Below are positions 11,113-20,464 of a stretch of 64,000 nt of DNA, one piece after another; within the stretch, counting starts at the first letter, position 1; each line of letters begins with the position of its first letter. Where the stretch lies: the NCBI GenBank assembly GCA_013368375.1, contig JAACJP010000002.1:2046001-2110000 (forward strand), given 5' to 3'. Position numbers and translations under genes: made by a program. The notes below the pieces were generated by a model, which was not told the origin of the DNA, searched no databases, and was given only the letters and a program-made list of their open reading frames with translations. Origin of the DNA: Tricholomella constricta (taxonomy: Eukaryota > Basidiomycota > Agaricomycetes > Agaricales > Lyophyllaceae).

Positions 11113-13026
11113 ATGGACCGCCCTGTCCCTCGTATTCTTAAACAAGTCCTCGAAGACATATGTAGATTGAAAACAACGGTTGCAGACATTATCGTTGGCC
11201 TCCTGCATAACCGTAACAATAATGACGGCTTTGTCCATGGCACAATTGGCAGCATCCCTTCTCTTCTCCATGCCCTATACAATCACCCAGCCATGGGAGA
11301 GACTGTTTTAACATGGGCGCACCAGACAATGACTCATGCGTACGCGTCCCAGCTTGTACCTCTCACAAAAAAAAAAGCTGGTCTACACTACATCGCACGT
11401 GGGATCACAGAACAGAAGATACAGGAATTTGCCATTGATGAAGTCGCTGAAAAGATGGTTATGGCGGCACCACTTGTTTGGGAGCTACTCGATATGCTCC
11501 TTACAGCAGATCCTATGCAGCAAAAAAGGGCAGAGCGAATGACACAGAAGAAAAGCCGTCAGCATGCACAGTCTGCGTGTGATGGAGAAATTGATATGGA
11601 AGATATCGAGATTGATGATACTGACGACGAGAGGGATTTGATTGATGAAGACGATGATGAGCCAGAGGACATCAAGGACCAGAAAAGGCCCAGAAAAAGG
11701 CTCTAATAAAATTTGTAAGTTGGCTTGTTCTCGTCAATGAGCATGAGCACTCATCACAATACGTACTGTAGAAAAAAATTGTGTGCATCAGCATCATGCT
11801 ACATAGCTCAAACCAGCGTTGCAATGCACTGCAAAGTCTCGTGGGGGTATTTCTGCATGCCTGCAATACTCCTGAAGCCGTGCGCGAGCTCCTTGCACAT
11901 GTCGGTCTATCAGTCTCGACAACGTCGACAAATATGGCAATATCAAATTTGTCAAAAACATCGACAGCTGATATTGTATGGCTTGGACAGTCACTCTTGA
12001 CACTCTATGCCTACGACAACCTTGATATTGATATAAAGCATTCAGTACCAACAGTCGAAAAATCACAAGAAACATTGATTCACCTTACCACTGGCCTAAT
12101 GATCCCCCTGTCCCACATAACGGTCAATGATCTTAATTGCGCTGATGAAGTATGGGAAAAATCACCTCACAATCCATTGGCACGGACGAAGGGCATCCCA
12201 AACATACCCATTAAACGACTTGTCCGTGAAATCCACCCTGAGGCCCTAGATGAATCCAATTTCTTGCGAAGTGATCGGTACAATGTGTGGAAAATCCTTC
12301 CTGACCTGGTGTACTACGGGCCAGACTACTTTTGAAGATATCAGCAGCAACTCGGTGATCCTGAAGTGATCGAAGCCATACCTTTGAAGAAAACATATCA
12401 AGTGCCAAATCCTGCCCTTGACATTGCCCCGAGCCGTTCTGTTGACAATGCTGATGCCCTTGCCGAATTCTTTAGACAGGCAAAGGTCGGCGACCCGACG
12501 GAAACCCCTGGGGTGAAAGATATTGGAAACCATGTTGTGCTGGTGTTCGGGGACTTGCTTACAGGTGAACGGATACGTAGCCTGATGGATTCCCGCTCCA
12601 AAGAGCAAACAGCGTGGCGAAGGTTCCAATTTGTCGTATATGTCATGGGGCTGTTCCATTTGAAGATGGCATGCGCTGATGCTATCTGGCACATTTTCAT
12701 CATGCCTCGGGATGCACATTTGGATTCTAACAGCCTGATTGCACATGTGGGTCAGATCCGACCAAAGGAAACAGGAAGATACAGAAAAAACCCGGTTTTT
12801 GGAGAATGCACGAAGTCATCCAGCATGTGGGGATTGTCGAGCGACTTGATCACTGGAGGCTAGAGGTCAAAAAGAATGGACATGCATCATTCGAGGCATT
12901 TGCTGCATCCAAGCCTTCCTGGGAAGACCTCCGCATCATAGCAACGGAAATTGTGCATTTTCGGCTCATCGACGAGACAGACTTGGAAAAATGGTCAATG
13001 ATGTCACCTGAAAAACACGATTGTGT
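11113..13026 (+). pseudogene. DUF6589 family gene, 5' part, broken
   Basis: Encodes an agaricomycete DUF6589-type protein. Recognisable stretches are LTWAHQTMTHAYASQL, RELLAHVGLSVSTTS, LYAYDNLDIDIKHSVPTVEK, VEKPS-like EKSPHNPLARTKG, WRRFQFVVYVMGLFHLKMACADAIW and MHEVIQHVGIVERLD. The first frame ends at 11706 in an acidic stretch. An intron-like segment with donor GTAAGT follows (about 11712-11777), and coding resumes near 11780. Damage: the frame before that intron seems shifted, an in-frame TGA lies at 12333-12335 (after GPDYF), and a one-base loss near 12775 shifts the frame between PKETGR and the following GFWRMHE. The coding then stops at 13026, where an LTR retrotransposon begins; it resumes at 26589. 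The molecular function of DUF6589 is unknown to me. The family is highly multiplied in mushroom genomes, which suggests a mobile or selfish origin (inference). Confidence 0.85.
13023..13026. repeat. Left target-site duplication GTGT of the outer LTR element
   Basis: GTGT here equals GTGT at 26589-26592 immediately after the right LTR. Removing the element and one copy joins the DUF6589 reading frame without a shift. Confidence 0.85.
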
Positions 13027-13213
13027 TGGAGACGGGCAAACTGTCCGCGCGGTACGGAGAAGGCCAAAGATGATTCCCATTCCCCTTCCGTCGCTCCCCT
13101 TCTGTCTACGCACAGCCACTAGGGTCTGTGTTAATCTAATCTATGATAGTCCGTATTCAGTGTGTTGGTGCTCAAGTGCACGCGACCCTGATCCGCCAGA
13201 TCGCCCGTCTGCA
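13027..13213 (-). repeat. 3' LTR of the outer element
   Basis: 187 bp, begins TGGAGACGGG and ends GTCTGCA on the plus strand. It matches 26402-26588 except for five substitutions, all in the last third as written on the plus strand. Confidence 0.95.
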
Positions 13214-13229
13214 TGTGCTCACCCCACCT
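13214..13229 (-). other. Polypurine tract of the outer element
   Basis: The minus strand reads AGGTGGGGTGAGCACA directly next to the LTR, the expected primer site for plus-strand DNA synthesis. The inner copy has the related AGAGGGGGTGGGCACA. Confidence 0.8.
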
Positions 13230-13255
13230 GAAGCAACGTCCTCGTTGCGTCCGGT

Positions 13256-16200
13256 TCAGTCTACTCCCGCCTTGTCCAAGAGATCCTCGTCCGCGCCACC
13301 TCCGTCCTCCTCCGCTCCTGTCTCATCGTCTGTCCGCCCATCCTCCTCCGTCGCCTCCACCACTCTGTCCGCCTCCTCTTCTTCTTGTGCTGCCGCCTCT
13401 TCGGTGTTTTGCTGCATGGCGTGGAGTTGGGTTCCGATCCGGGGTAGGAATCTGCGTAGGCGCCTTGCGCTGAACCGTCCGCCTATCGGGAGCCCTTCCA
13501 GTGTTTCAAGCTTGTATGAGTTGCGGTCTCGGCTTGTGACGCGTCGTGGTGCAGACCACTGGGGCTCCATTTTGCATCCCACCTGGACTGTGTAGTCGAG
13601 GCCGCTTCGGTAGACTTGTACTAGCTGCCCCGCTTTGAATATTACTTCCTTTGGTGCCCGCCCCATGACCGTTTTGTCGAACGTCGCCTTGCGTTTCCAG
13701 GCGTGTTCCGTGATCGCTGCGTACCCGTCCGTTCGCTGCTGGTCCACATACGCCATCTGTATGGCTACCTCATCCTCCGTCGGTTCGTTTTCTGCTTCGT
13801 CCTTGGGTGTTCGGTTTGTGTTAACGACGAGACCCAGTAGAAGCTCGTTGGGCGCGAACTTCAGGTGTGGTATGATGCGGGTGTTGAGGTATTCAATGGC
13901 GCTGTCGAAGTGGTCCGGCCACGTTTCAGGTAAGTCCATCTTATCGTACTCGTCCTCCCCCAAGTCCGGCGCGCACATCCTCTTTAGGCGTCCGAGGAGC
14001 TTTCCGTTCATACCTTCGACGAGACCGTTGATCCAGGGTGAGTATGCTGCCACAATCCGTAGTTCAGTCCCCCTGGTTGCGCATGCTGCCCGTACTGTTT
14101 TATTGTCAAACTCGGGTCCTCCGTCTGCCATTAGCGCTTCTGGTGCCGTGAAGTCCGAGCAGATCTCTTCGAACTTCTTGGCAGTCGTTGCTCCAGTTGG
14201 CGCCTTCTTCAGCTTGTCCCCCCAGACTCGCTGCGAATAGACGTCTACGAAGAGTCCGACTTTCGTGAAGCCGCCTTTTCCTCGTGGCATGGAGAGCGTG
14301 TCCGTGACCATCAGCTCGAATGGGTGGCGGCGCGTTATCGGTTCCAAGAGCGAATGGAGGTGGGTTGGGCCGAACGCCTTGCATTTTCCACAGTCTGTGA
14401 TGGCCTTGGTGATCGACCGGTCTAGGTATGGGCTGTGAAATCTGTCAATCATCGCGATTTTAATTAGATCTCGGTGGAAGTGGCTTTTTTCCCGGTGGAT
14501 TTCCCAAGCGAGCCTGGTCGCCTCCTCCTGCGACACGCACTCCACCCTGGCCCGCGCTCGTACTGTCTTCCCGTCTGCCACTCGCCACAGCTTCCCCTCC
14601 TGGACTATGTACCCTTCCGCACGGTGTCGTGCTTTTTTGCGGTCCTTCAGGCTCTTCCCTCTGTCTACCTCCAGAAGCGCCTCGACGATGCTGAGGAAAA
14701 TGGGTTCCTCTCGGAACCGCTTCTGTAGATCAGCGTACGCCGGGTTCTCTGGTACTGTTGCCTCTCCGACGTGGAGGATGTCGTTCTGGAGTCCAGTTCT
14801 TGTTTCCCAGTCCTCGCTGACAGTCCACTCGTGCCCGTCTCCTGGCGTTGTCGGGAGGTTAACGTACTTACGACTGAGGCCATCGGCTACTGGGTTGAGG
14901 CGCCCTGGCCGGTGTCGCACGTCCGTGATCTGGTGCGCGAGTACTCCATCTCTCCATCGTGCGTGTGTTGCATTGAGCTTATCATTGAGGAGGTTGTCAC
15001 GTAGTGCTTGGCAGTCGGTTTCAAGTTCGACCGGGCATCCCCATACGATGTCCGAGAATTTGTCCAGGGAAAACTTCAGCGCTGCGAACTCGAGGAGGTA
15101 TGGTTTGTACTTCTCTTCCGTTACCGATGTTCGTTTCCCACAGAAGCCTACTGGATGCATCCTCGTTACTTCCTTCCCGTTGGGCAGGACTGTCGTATGG
15201 CGCTGCGATAGCATGCCTGCGAACCCGAATTTGCACCCATCGGTTGTTATGACGAATGGCGTGCCGTCGAAGCGGGGGCCCTTTAGCACCGGTTCCCTGG
15301 TGAGCGCCACTTTTAAGTTCAGGAACGCTTCATCGTGCTCGGGCTTCCAGATCCCTTCCAACGAATGCCCTTTCATCGCCCGGCGATACACTGCTTTTCC
15401 CTTCCCTCTAGGTACGTCTAGGCTTCTGGCGAGGTCAGTTAGCGGCTGTGCCATTACTGCGTACCTTTTCACCAAGGATCGGAAGTATCCCGTTAGGCCC
15501 GTGAACGCTATCAGATTTGGTAGATCTGTCGGCGTCTTCCAGTCCACGATGGCGGTCAGTTTTGTGAGGTCGGGTCTGATGCCTGTGGGCCCTACGCGTG
15601 CCCCTGCGAACATAGATTCTGTCATGAAGAAGCTTGACTTGGTCGCCGATAGCGATAGTTTCTTTTTGCGGACGCGTTCGAGCAGGGTGCGTATGTCGCT
15701 GAGCTTTGCGTCGAAGTCGTCGCCCGCCATGCCGCCGTCGTCTACGAATAGCTCAAAGAGCGTTCCGACGAGATCCCCCAGTGCGTTAGCTGTCATTTCC
15801 GCGAATGTCGAAGGTGCTCCTGTCAGGCCAAATGGCATCCGCTTATAACAGAAATAACCCCTTCCTTCGACGTAGAAGCAGATATAGGGTCGGTCCTCTA
15901 CGGGGATTTCGCAAGCGTAGAATCCTGCCGCAAAATCGAAGGTGCTTACCCAGCGATGTCCACTGAGTCGCTGCTGTTTCGTTCTGATGTCTCCCTGCGG
16001 CATTGCTGGGACTTTGGTGACCTTGTTCAGGTCCGCGAAGTCCTGGCAGACTCTCCATTTCGTAGGCTTTCCAGCGCCCTCCTCTTTTGGCGTCGCTTCT
16101 TTCGTTTCTCTGGGTGGAAGATCCTCGAAGGCCGATGGATACCCCGCTGCTATGCATTCATCGTTCAGCCGGTGTTGCAGCTCCTCGATCGTGAGTCCAC

Positions 16201-18041
16201 CCCCGTCGTGCGCTTTTTTGGCGAGGGTTGTTGCACCGCAGCATTTCACGTCTTTGTGACTTATCGGCTCTATGATGTCCGCCTCTAACATACCGTTGAT
16301 GACGCCGTTGAAGTACTCTTTTTGTGGCCCCGTTAGCGGCCGCTGGTGCGCTCTAGTGCAAAAATTTGCGTTCTCCCGATCCGGTATGTTTAGCTTATGT
16401 TCGGCGCCATCTACCACCAGCACCTCGCCCATGGATAGGGCGAAACAGTCCGCGTATTCCCGAAGTAGGTTCGTCACTGTGTTGCGCTGGTCGTCTGTGA
16501 GGTCCGGTCCGAGCGTTATTCCTTCGAGGACTGCTTTTACCCGTTCAGCGTTGAATGGGTCTGTTTTCCTTGTTAGGACGGCCGGCTTCAGGTGCGTCGT
16601 GATTATTGGCTGTTCGATTCCAGCGTTTGCACCGCTGTCTTCTGCTGTAGAGTCCACCGTCCAAACACTAGGTTCTTCGGGCCCGTGCATCTCCTGAGTT
16701 TGCGTGCTAGGCGAGTTTTCGTTAGTGAGGAGCGGATCTCTGGTGTATGCTGGTCTGGGGGGTACTTCCCTTGAGGGGGGTTGCGAATCCCCCACCGAGT
16801 TTGCGCGCATTTTCCTTTCCCCCGCTGCTCGTGCATCATCTAGCCTTGCCTGCCGTGCTCTCTTTTTCTTCGTTTTCTCGGCTTTTGTCATCTTCGATGG
16901 CTGTCCCATCGAGGTTCTCCATTCCTCTCGTTCCCTCGCCGTCCTCCGTGGTTGTCCATTTTGGGTTCGTGGGTGTTCGGCTTCGATGTCTGTCCATTCG
17001 TCTTGGTCTGTCGTATCCTCCTCGATGACTGTCAGGTTATTTGCTGGTTATCCTGCTCTATGACTTGCACTGGTACTGTGTTGTGGACTTGTCTTGAGGG
17101 GGGTGACTCGTCCCCCCCATGATCCGTTTGCGCCCAAATTCTTTGCTTCCACTGGATTGCGGCTTGACGTCGGTGCCTGCGTCCGGGCCGTTTCTGCGTC
17201 TCCTCGTGTGCTTTATCTGTGGTTGTGCTCTCGATTTCGTTAATCTGGGTCTCCTCCTCTTCTATGATAGTTGGCAAGACTTGCCTCGAGGGGGACGCGC
17301 GATGATCCCCCTTGAAGCTTGCGCGCTGCTTGATGTCGGTTGTGAGGCCCACCAGAAGTGATGCCGCCACGCCCTTCACGTTTGTGTAGTGGTTTTCGAG
17401 GTCTGTCCAGCCGTTCGGAGAGGGTATGCGCACTATGTCATGTTTATAGTCGTGCGTCGCTTCGAAGGTTTCTAGTAGTGGTTTTCCAAACAGTAGGGCC
17501 CATGCGCCTCCGCTGTCGAAGACCTCGAATGTTCCTTCCCTCCGGACATTGGATATCAGCACGTTGCCGACCCAGATGCCTGCCGATGGTACCAGTTGTC
17601 CATCGGCCATGCGAAGGACCCGGTGTGAGGTTCGGAGTGGTGTTAGTCGGCTGGCGACTTGCGCGAACATGGACGTGTCAATCGCATTGACCATGGCTCC
17701 GTCATCGAAGACGCTCCTTATCCTCACGATTTCGCCTCTGGGTCCTTCCAGCTGTATTCCATGTACAAACGGGATACTCCTCTTGCCGTTTGCGCCATCC
17801 ACTGTGTACAGATCATAAATCTTTCGTTCTGAATCTGGTGAGTACATGATTGTGTCTGGGATAACCGCGTCGTCTTTCGGTAAAGCTCCTTCCCAGCGAC
17901 CCGGGGTACACTTCGTAGTGGATGGCTGGACTGCTTCCCCGAGCGTCGCCTCGTCCTGCTCGGGGATCTCTGCTCTGTCTCCCGCTTGGTTGGTCTGGGC
18001 CATCGTCGGAGCACTCTGCTCTACGTCGATGGCCCTTCCTC
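13256..18041 (-). pseudogene. pol: Pol polyprotein of the outer element (PR-RT-RNase H-IN), frameshifted
   Basis: Two frames make up pol. The first (entered by -1 frameshift near 18042 and open to 17032) holds the retropepsin-like protease with VFDDGAMVNAID. The second is open from just upstream of 16909 down to the TGA at 13256-13258. It holds RT (WRVCQDFADLN, MPFGLTGAPSTFAE, catalytic LFVDDGG), RNase H (TTDGCKFGF, LLEFAALKFSLDKF, ETDCQALRD), a zinc-binding integrase head (CGKCKAFG), the integrase core (VTDTLSMP, MADGGPEF, NGLVEGMN giving D, D, E) and a GPY/F-like C-terminus. The frame change between them falls near 17030, in the protease-RT linker. The equivalent linker is continuous in the inner copy, so I read it as a one-base indel in this copy. 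Otherwise the RT and integrase motifs are intact. Confidence 0.9.
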
Positions 18042-18048
18042 TTTTCCC
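17997..18048 (-). promoter_or_regulatory. -1 ribosomal frameshift signal of the outer element
   Basis: On the minus strand the slippery heptamer GGGAAAA (18048-18042), read in gag frame as CAG-GGA-AAA, is followed by a 6-nt spacer and a perfect 9-bp stem, GGGCCATCG (18035-18027) pairing with CGATGGCCC (18005-17997). A shift by -1 here leads straight into the pol frame (R-G-R-A-I-D-V-E-Q). The inner copy has the same layout with one compensated stem pair. Confidence 0.85.
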
Positions 18049-18657
18049 TGTTGGCTGGCGAGGTACGCGGTGATGATGCTTGCGTCGTATTCCTCTTTGC
18101 TCATCCATTGTCGCTTGTCTCCGACCAGGTTGACCTGCGGTGCCGCTGCGAGCGCTCCCTTCTTGATGGACGTCGCGATCATGCGCCATCTGATTTCGAG
18201 GTTGGGGGCATTGCGTTGGTTGCAGCTGGGGCCGACGTGTCCGACTTGTCCGCACTTCCAGCATTCGTCGGATGCTACGGGGCTGGATCCGGGGGAGAGT
18301 GGGTAGGGTCTGGTTTCGTTTGGTCCTCTCGCTCTGTTATCTCCGTGCCACTTGATGATTTGGGCATTGTACAGTGCGATGCCCGCCGGAGTGTTGGCGT
18401 GAATGGGTAGGGCGAGGTTCGTGACGTCCGCCAAACGCTCGGCATAGCTTCGTGTGGGGAACGATGGTGGGCCTTGCTGGTTCGTGTTGCGTTGCCCGAT
18501 GGCGGCGGGTTCGCTGGCGCAGTTCGTGTGGCTGGGGCGTTCAGCGGTGTGGGCTGGTATGGGCTTGGGGTGGTGTTGGGTGCTCCGAGCGTGAGGTTGC
18601 GGAATGCCGCTGCAAGTCCTTTGGGTTGTGCCATCTGCGACCCTCGCTTCAGCGCTT
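18021..18657 (-). pseudogene. gag: Gag of the outer element, C-terminal part
   Basis: This part resumes gag beyond the inner insertion (ALKRGSQMAQPKGLAAAFRNL) and ends at the TAG at 18021-18023. The nucleocapsid zinc knuckle CWKCGQVGHVGPSC (CX2CX4HX4C) is present near 18215-18260. The frame of the first stretch differs from that of the second: a shift lies near 18495, before SYAERLADV. Compared with the intact inner gag this is damage, not design. Confidence 0.85.
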
Positions 18658-18661
18658 CCAG
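18658..18661. repeat. Left target-site duplication CCAG of the inner LTR element
   Basis: CCAG is repeated at 25418-25421. It is CTGG on the minus strand, inside the outer gag. Removing the insert and one copy restores the outer gag reading A-E-L-E-A-L-K, matching the inner gag E-E-L-E-A-L-R. Confidence 0.9.
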
Positions 18662-18842
18662 TGTAGACGGGCGACGGAGCCGATCAGGGTCGGCTACCAC
18701 GGAACACTTATGCCGGCCAACAAGTAGATTAGATTGCACAGACCCTGGTGGCTGTGTGTAGACAGAAAGGGAAGGACCCGCGGGTGCAATGACAATCATC
18801 ATACCTCCTCACCACGCGTGCACGTCAGATTGCCCGTCTCCA
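18662..18842 (+). repeat. 5' LTR of the inner element
   Basis: 181 bp, TG...CA. It differs from 25237-25417 only at one T/C position in the first third. An ATG at 18789 in the LTR opens a short frame through the PBS to a TGA near 18882; a similarly placed ATG exists in the outer LTR. Confidence 0.95.
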
Positions 18843-18844
18843 TC

Positions 18845-18869
18845 TGGTGACGACAGCGCGATTCGAACC
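18845..18869 (+). other. Primer-binding site of the inner element
   Basis: Starting 2 nt after the LTR, TGGTGACGACAG... continues to GATTCGAACC. This is complementary to a tRNA 3' end, from CCA back through the acceptor strand and the T arm (GGTTCGAATC). The tRNA species could not be assigned by eye; its acceptor would begin near GACGACA. Confidence 0.85.
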
Positions 18870-18946
18870 AACACGCGCAACTGACACCGAACGGGCCACT
18901 GAGTACCCGTACTTATCTGATCCCACTGTCTTCTGAAGCGTTTAAA

Positions 18947-20440
18947 GTGTCCCAGCGCCAGCGAACACCGAACAACCCCGACAAAACACTGTCGATATCT
19001 GCCAACAGCCCCGGACTGATACTAGAACCTCGTCCCACCATTCCGGACCGCGACAGCAGAGGACGCTTCTTAGCGTCAACGGTATCGAGCTCATTCTCAT
19101 CCGTATCATCCCTTTCCTCCAGCCCAACCCTACACAGCTTGCCAGCGTCCTACAACGCATCAATCTCCGTCGCACCCGAGTACACCTGGCCACCGCCGCC
19201 CCCGCCCTCCCCTGTCTATCAACCACCCGAGTACGATATGCCCGATGAAAACCTCAAGCTCTTCTGGGGCGACGGTAGAGACGGTGAAGACCCCCAGGAC
19301 TTCATCAACTCCATCGAACGCAAGTTCATCGGCAAGAGCGCCGCGGATGCCGACAAGATCCTGCTGTTCACCCTCAGCCTTAAAACCGGAAGCGATGCTC
19401 ACGCATGGCTCAAAAGCCTCAGTGCCTTGGAGAAAAGCACATGGACATTACTGCAAAGGGCATTCAACGCAAAGTGGCCGGAACGGGTGGTTGCAGCGAA
19501 GACCAAAGACGAAAAGACAGCCCTCCTGGCAGCAGCCATCTTAAAACCGGGCGACGTCGGGAAGCGCATCACGACGAACGGCGTCGACGAGCTGTCGCAC
19601 GTCGCATGGGCGGACAAAGTGGAGAAGCTAGCGAACGCCATACCGGATCGGGATGGCCTCCTCATCAACACAACCCGGCAAGCGTTACCGTCGGCGGTGA
19701 GGTCCATGTTAGGATCGTATGACACGTGGGAGCTCTTCTGCGGGGCGGTACGGGCGCTACCACTGGAGAGGATAAAGGAGAGGCAAGAGGAAGAAGACGA
19801 GAAGGCAAGGGTCAAGGAGGAACTGGAGGCTCTGAGGCGAAGCTCACCCAAAGGATTGGGAGCGGCCTTCCGCAACCTCACCCTCGGAACCACCAACACC
19901 GCGCCGAGACCGTTCCAACCGCCAACAGCCCCAGCCGCAGGAGCAGCACCGCCCAACACGGCCCCGACCGCGAACCCATGCAGCCCACAAACCCCACAGT
20001 TCCCCACACGCAACTACGCCGATCGATGGGCGGATGTCACAAGGCTAGCACTCCCCATACACCCCAACAACCCGGCGGGCATCGCACTCTACGAAGCCCA
20101 GATCAACAAATGGCACGCGGACAACGGAACGAGAGGGCCAAACGAGACACGGCCCTACCCGCTCTCACCCGGCTCAAGCCCCGTTGCGTCGAACGAATGT
20201 TGGAAGTGCGGGCGCGTTGGACATGTGGGGCCAAGCTGCACACAGAACAATGCCCCCAACCTCGAGATCCGGTGGCGCATGATCGCTGCTTCCATCAAGA
20301 GGGGAGCCCTGGCGGCATCTGCACAAGTCAACCTAGTCGGGGACGAACGCCAGTGGATGAGCAAGGAAGAGTACGACGCAAGCGTCATCGCAACGTACCT
20401 CGCCGAGCAGCAGGGAAAAGGGGACGGGCCGTCGGCGTAG
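18947..20440 (+). CDS. gag: Gag of the inner element
   Basis: Open frame of about 497 residues ending at TAG 20438-20440. It has a Pro-rich segment before PPEYDMPDENLKLFWGDG, a capsid-like helical core (DPQDFINSIERKFIG, AHAWLKSLS, FNAKWPE, WADKVEKLANAIPDRDGL) and a zinc knuckle CWKCGRVGHVGPSC near 20200-20242. The frame is open from 18851 but I find no ATG before the M of DMPDENLK near 19240. The coordinate given is the first GTG, not a proven start. The region upstream of that Met is conserved with the outer copy (GLILEPR / GLILAPR, RGRFLAS / RGRYMAS), so it is probably translated. A non-AUG start, a start in the leader, or splicing are the options. Confidence 0.85.
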   Translation: MSQRQRTPNNPDKTLSISANSPGLILEPRPTIPDRDSRGRFLASTVSSSFSSVSSLSSSPTLHSLPASYNASISVAPEYTWPPPPPPSPVYQPPEYDMPDENLKLFWGDGRDGEDPQDFINSIERKFIGKSAADADKILLFTLSLKTGSDAHAWLKSLSALEKSTWTLLQRAFNAKWPERVVAAKTKDEKTALLAAAILKPGDVGKRITTNGVDELSHVAWADKVEKLANAIPDRDGLLINTTRQALPSAVRSMLGSYDTWELFCGAVRALPLERIKERQEEEDEKARVKEELEALRRSSPKGLGAAFRNLTLGTTNTAPRPFQPPTAPAAGAAPPNTAPTANPCSPQTPQFPTRNYADRWADVTRLALPIHPNNPAGIALYEAQINKWHADNGTRGPNETRPYPLSPGSSPVASNECWKCGRVGHVGPSCTQNNAPNLEIRWRMIAASIKRGALAASAQVNLVGDERQWMSKEEYDASVIATYLAEQQGKGDGPSA

Positions 20441-20464
20441 AGCAGGGTGCACCGACGACGGCCC
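20413..20464 (+). promoter_or_regulatory. -1 ribosomal frameshift signal of the inner element
   Basis: Slippery heptamer GGGAAAA (20413-20419), read by gag as CAG-GGA-AAA, then a 6-nt spacer and a perfect 9-bp stem GGGCCGTCG (20426-20434) with CGACGGCCC (20456-20464) around a 21-nt loop. The gag stop lies in the loop region. A -1 slip gives R-G-R-A-V-G-V-E-Q and enters pol. Confidence 0.9.

Noticed and set aside
18847..18938. A leader intron joining the LTR ATG to the inner gag frame
   Set aside because: Splice-like ends and frame fit in the inner copy, but the outer copy does not keep a usable acceptor in frame.
19726..20419. Upstream extension of the inner pol frame
   Set aside because: This part overlaps gag in another frame and only mirrors gag codons; pol is entered by frameshift at 20413-20419.
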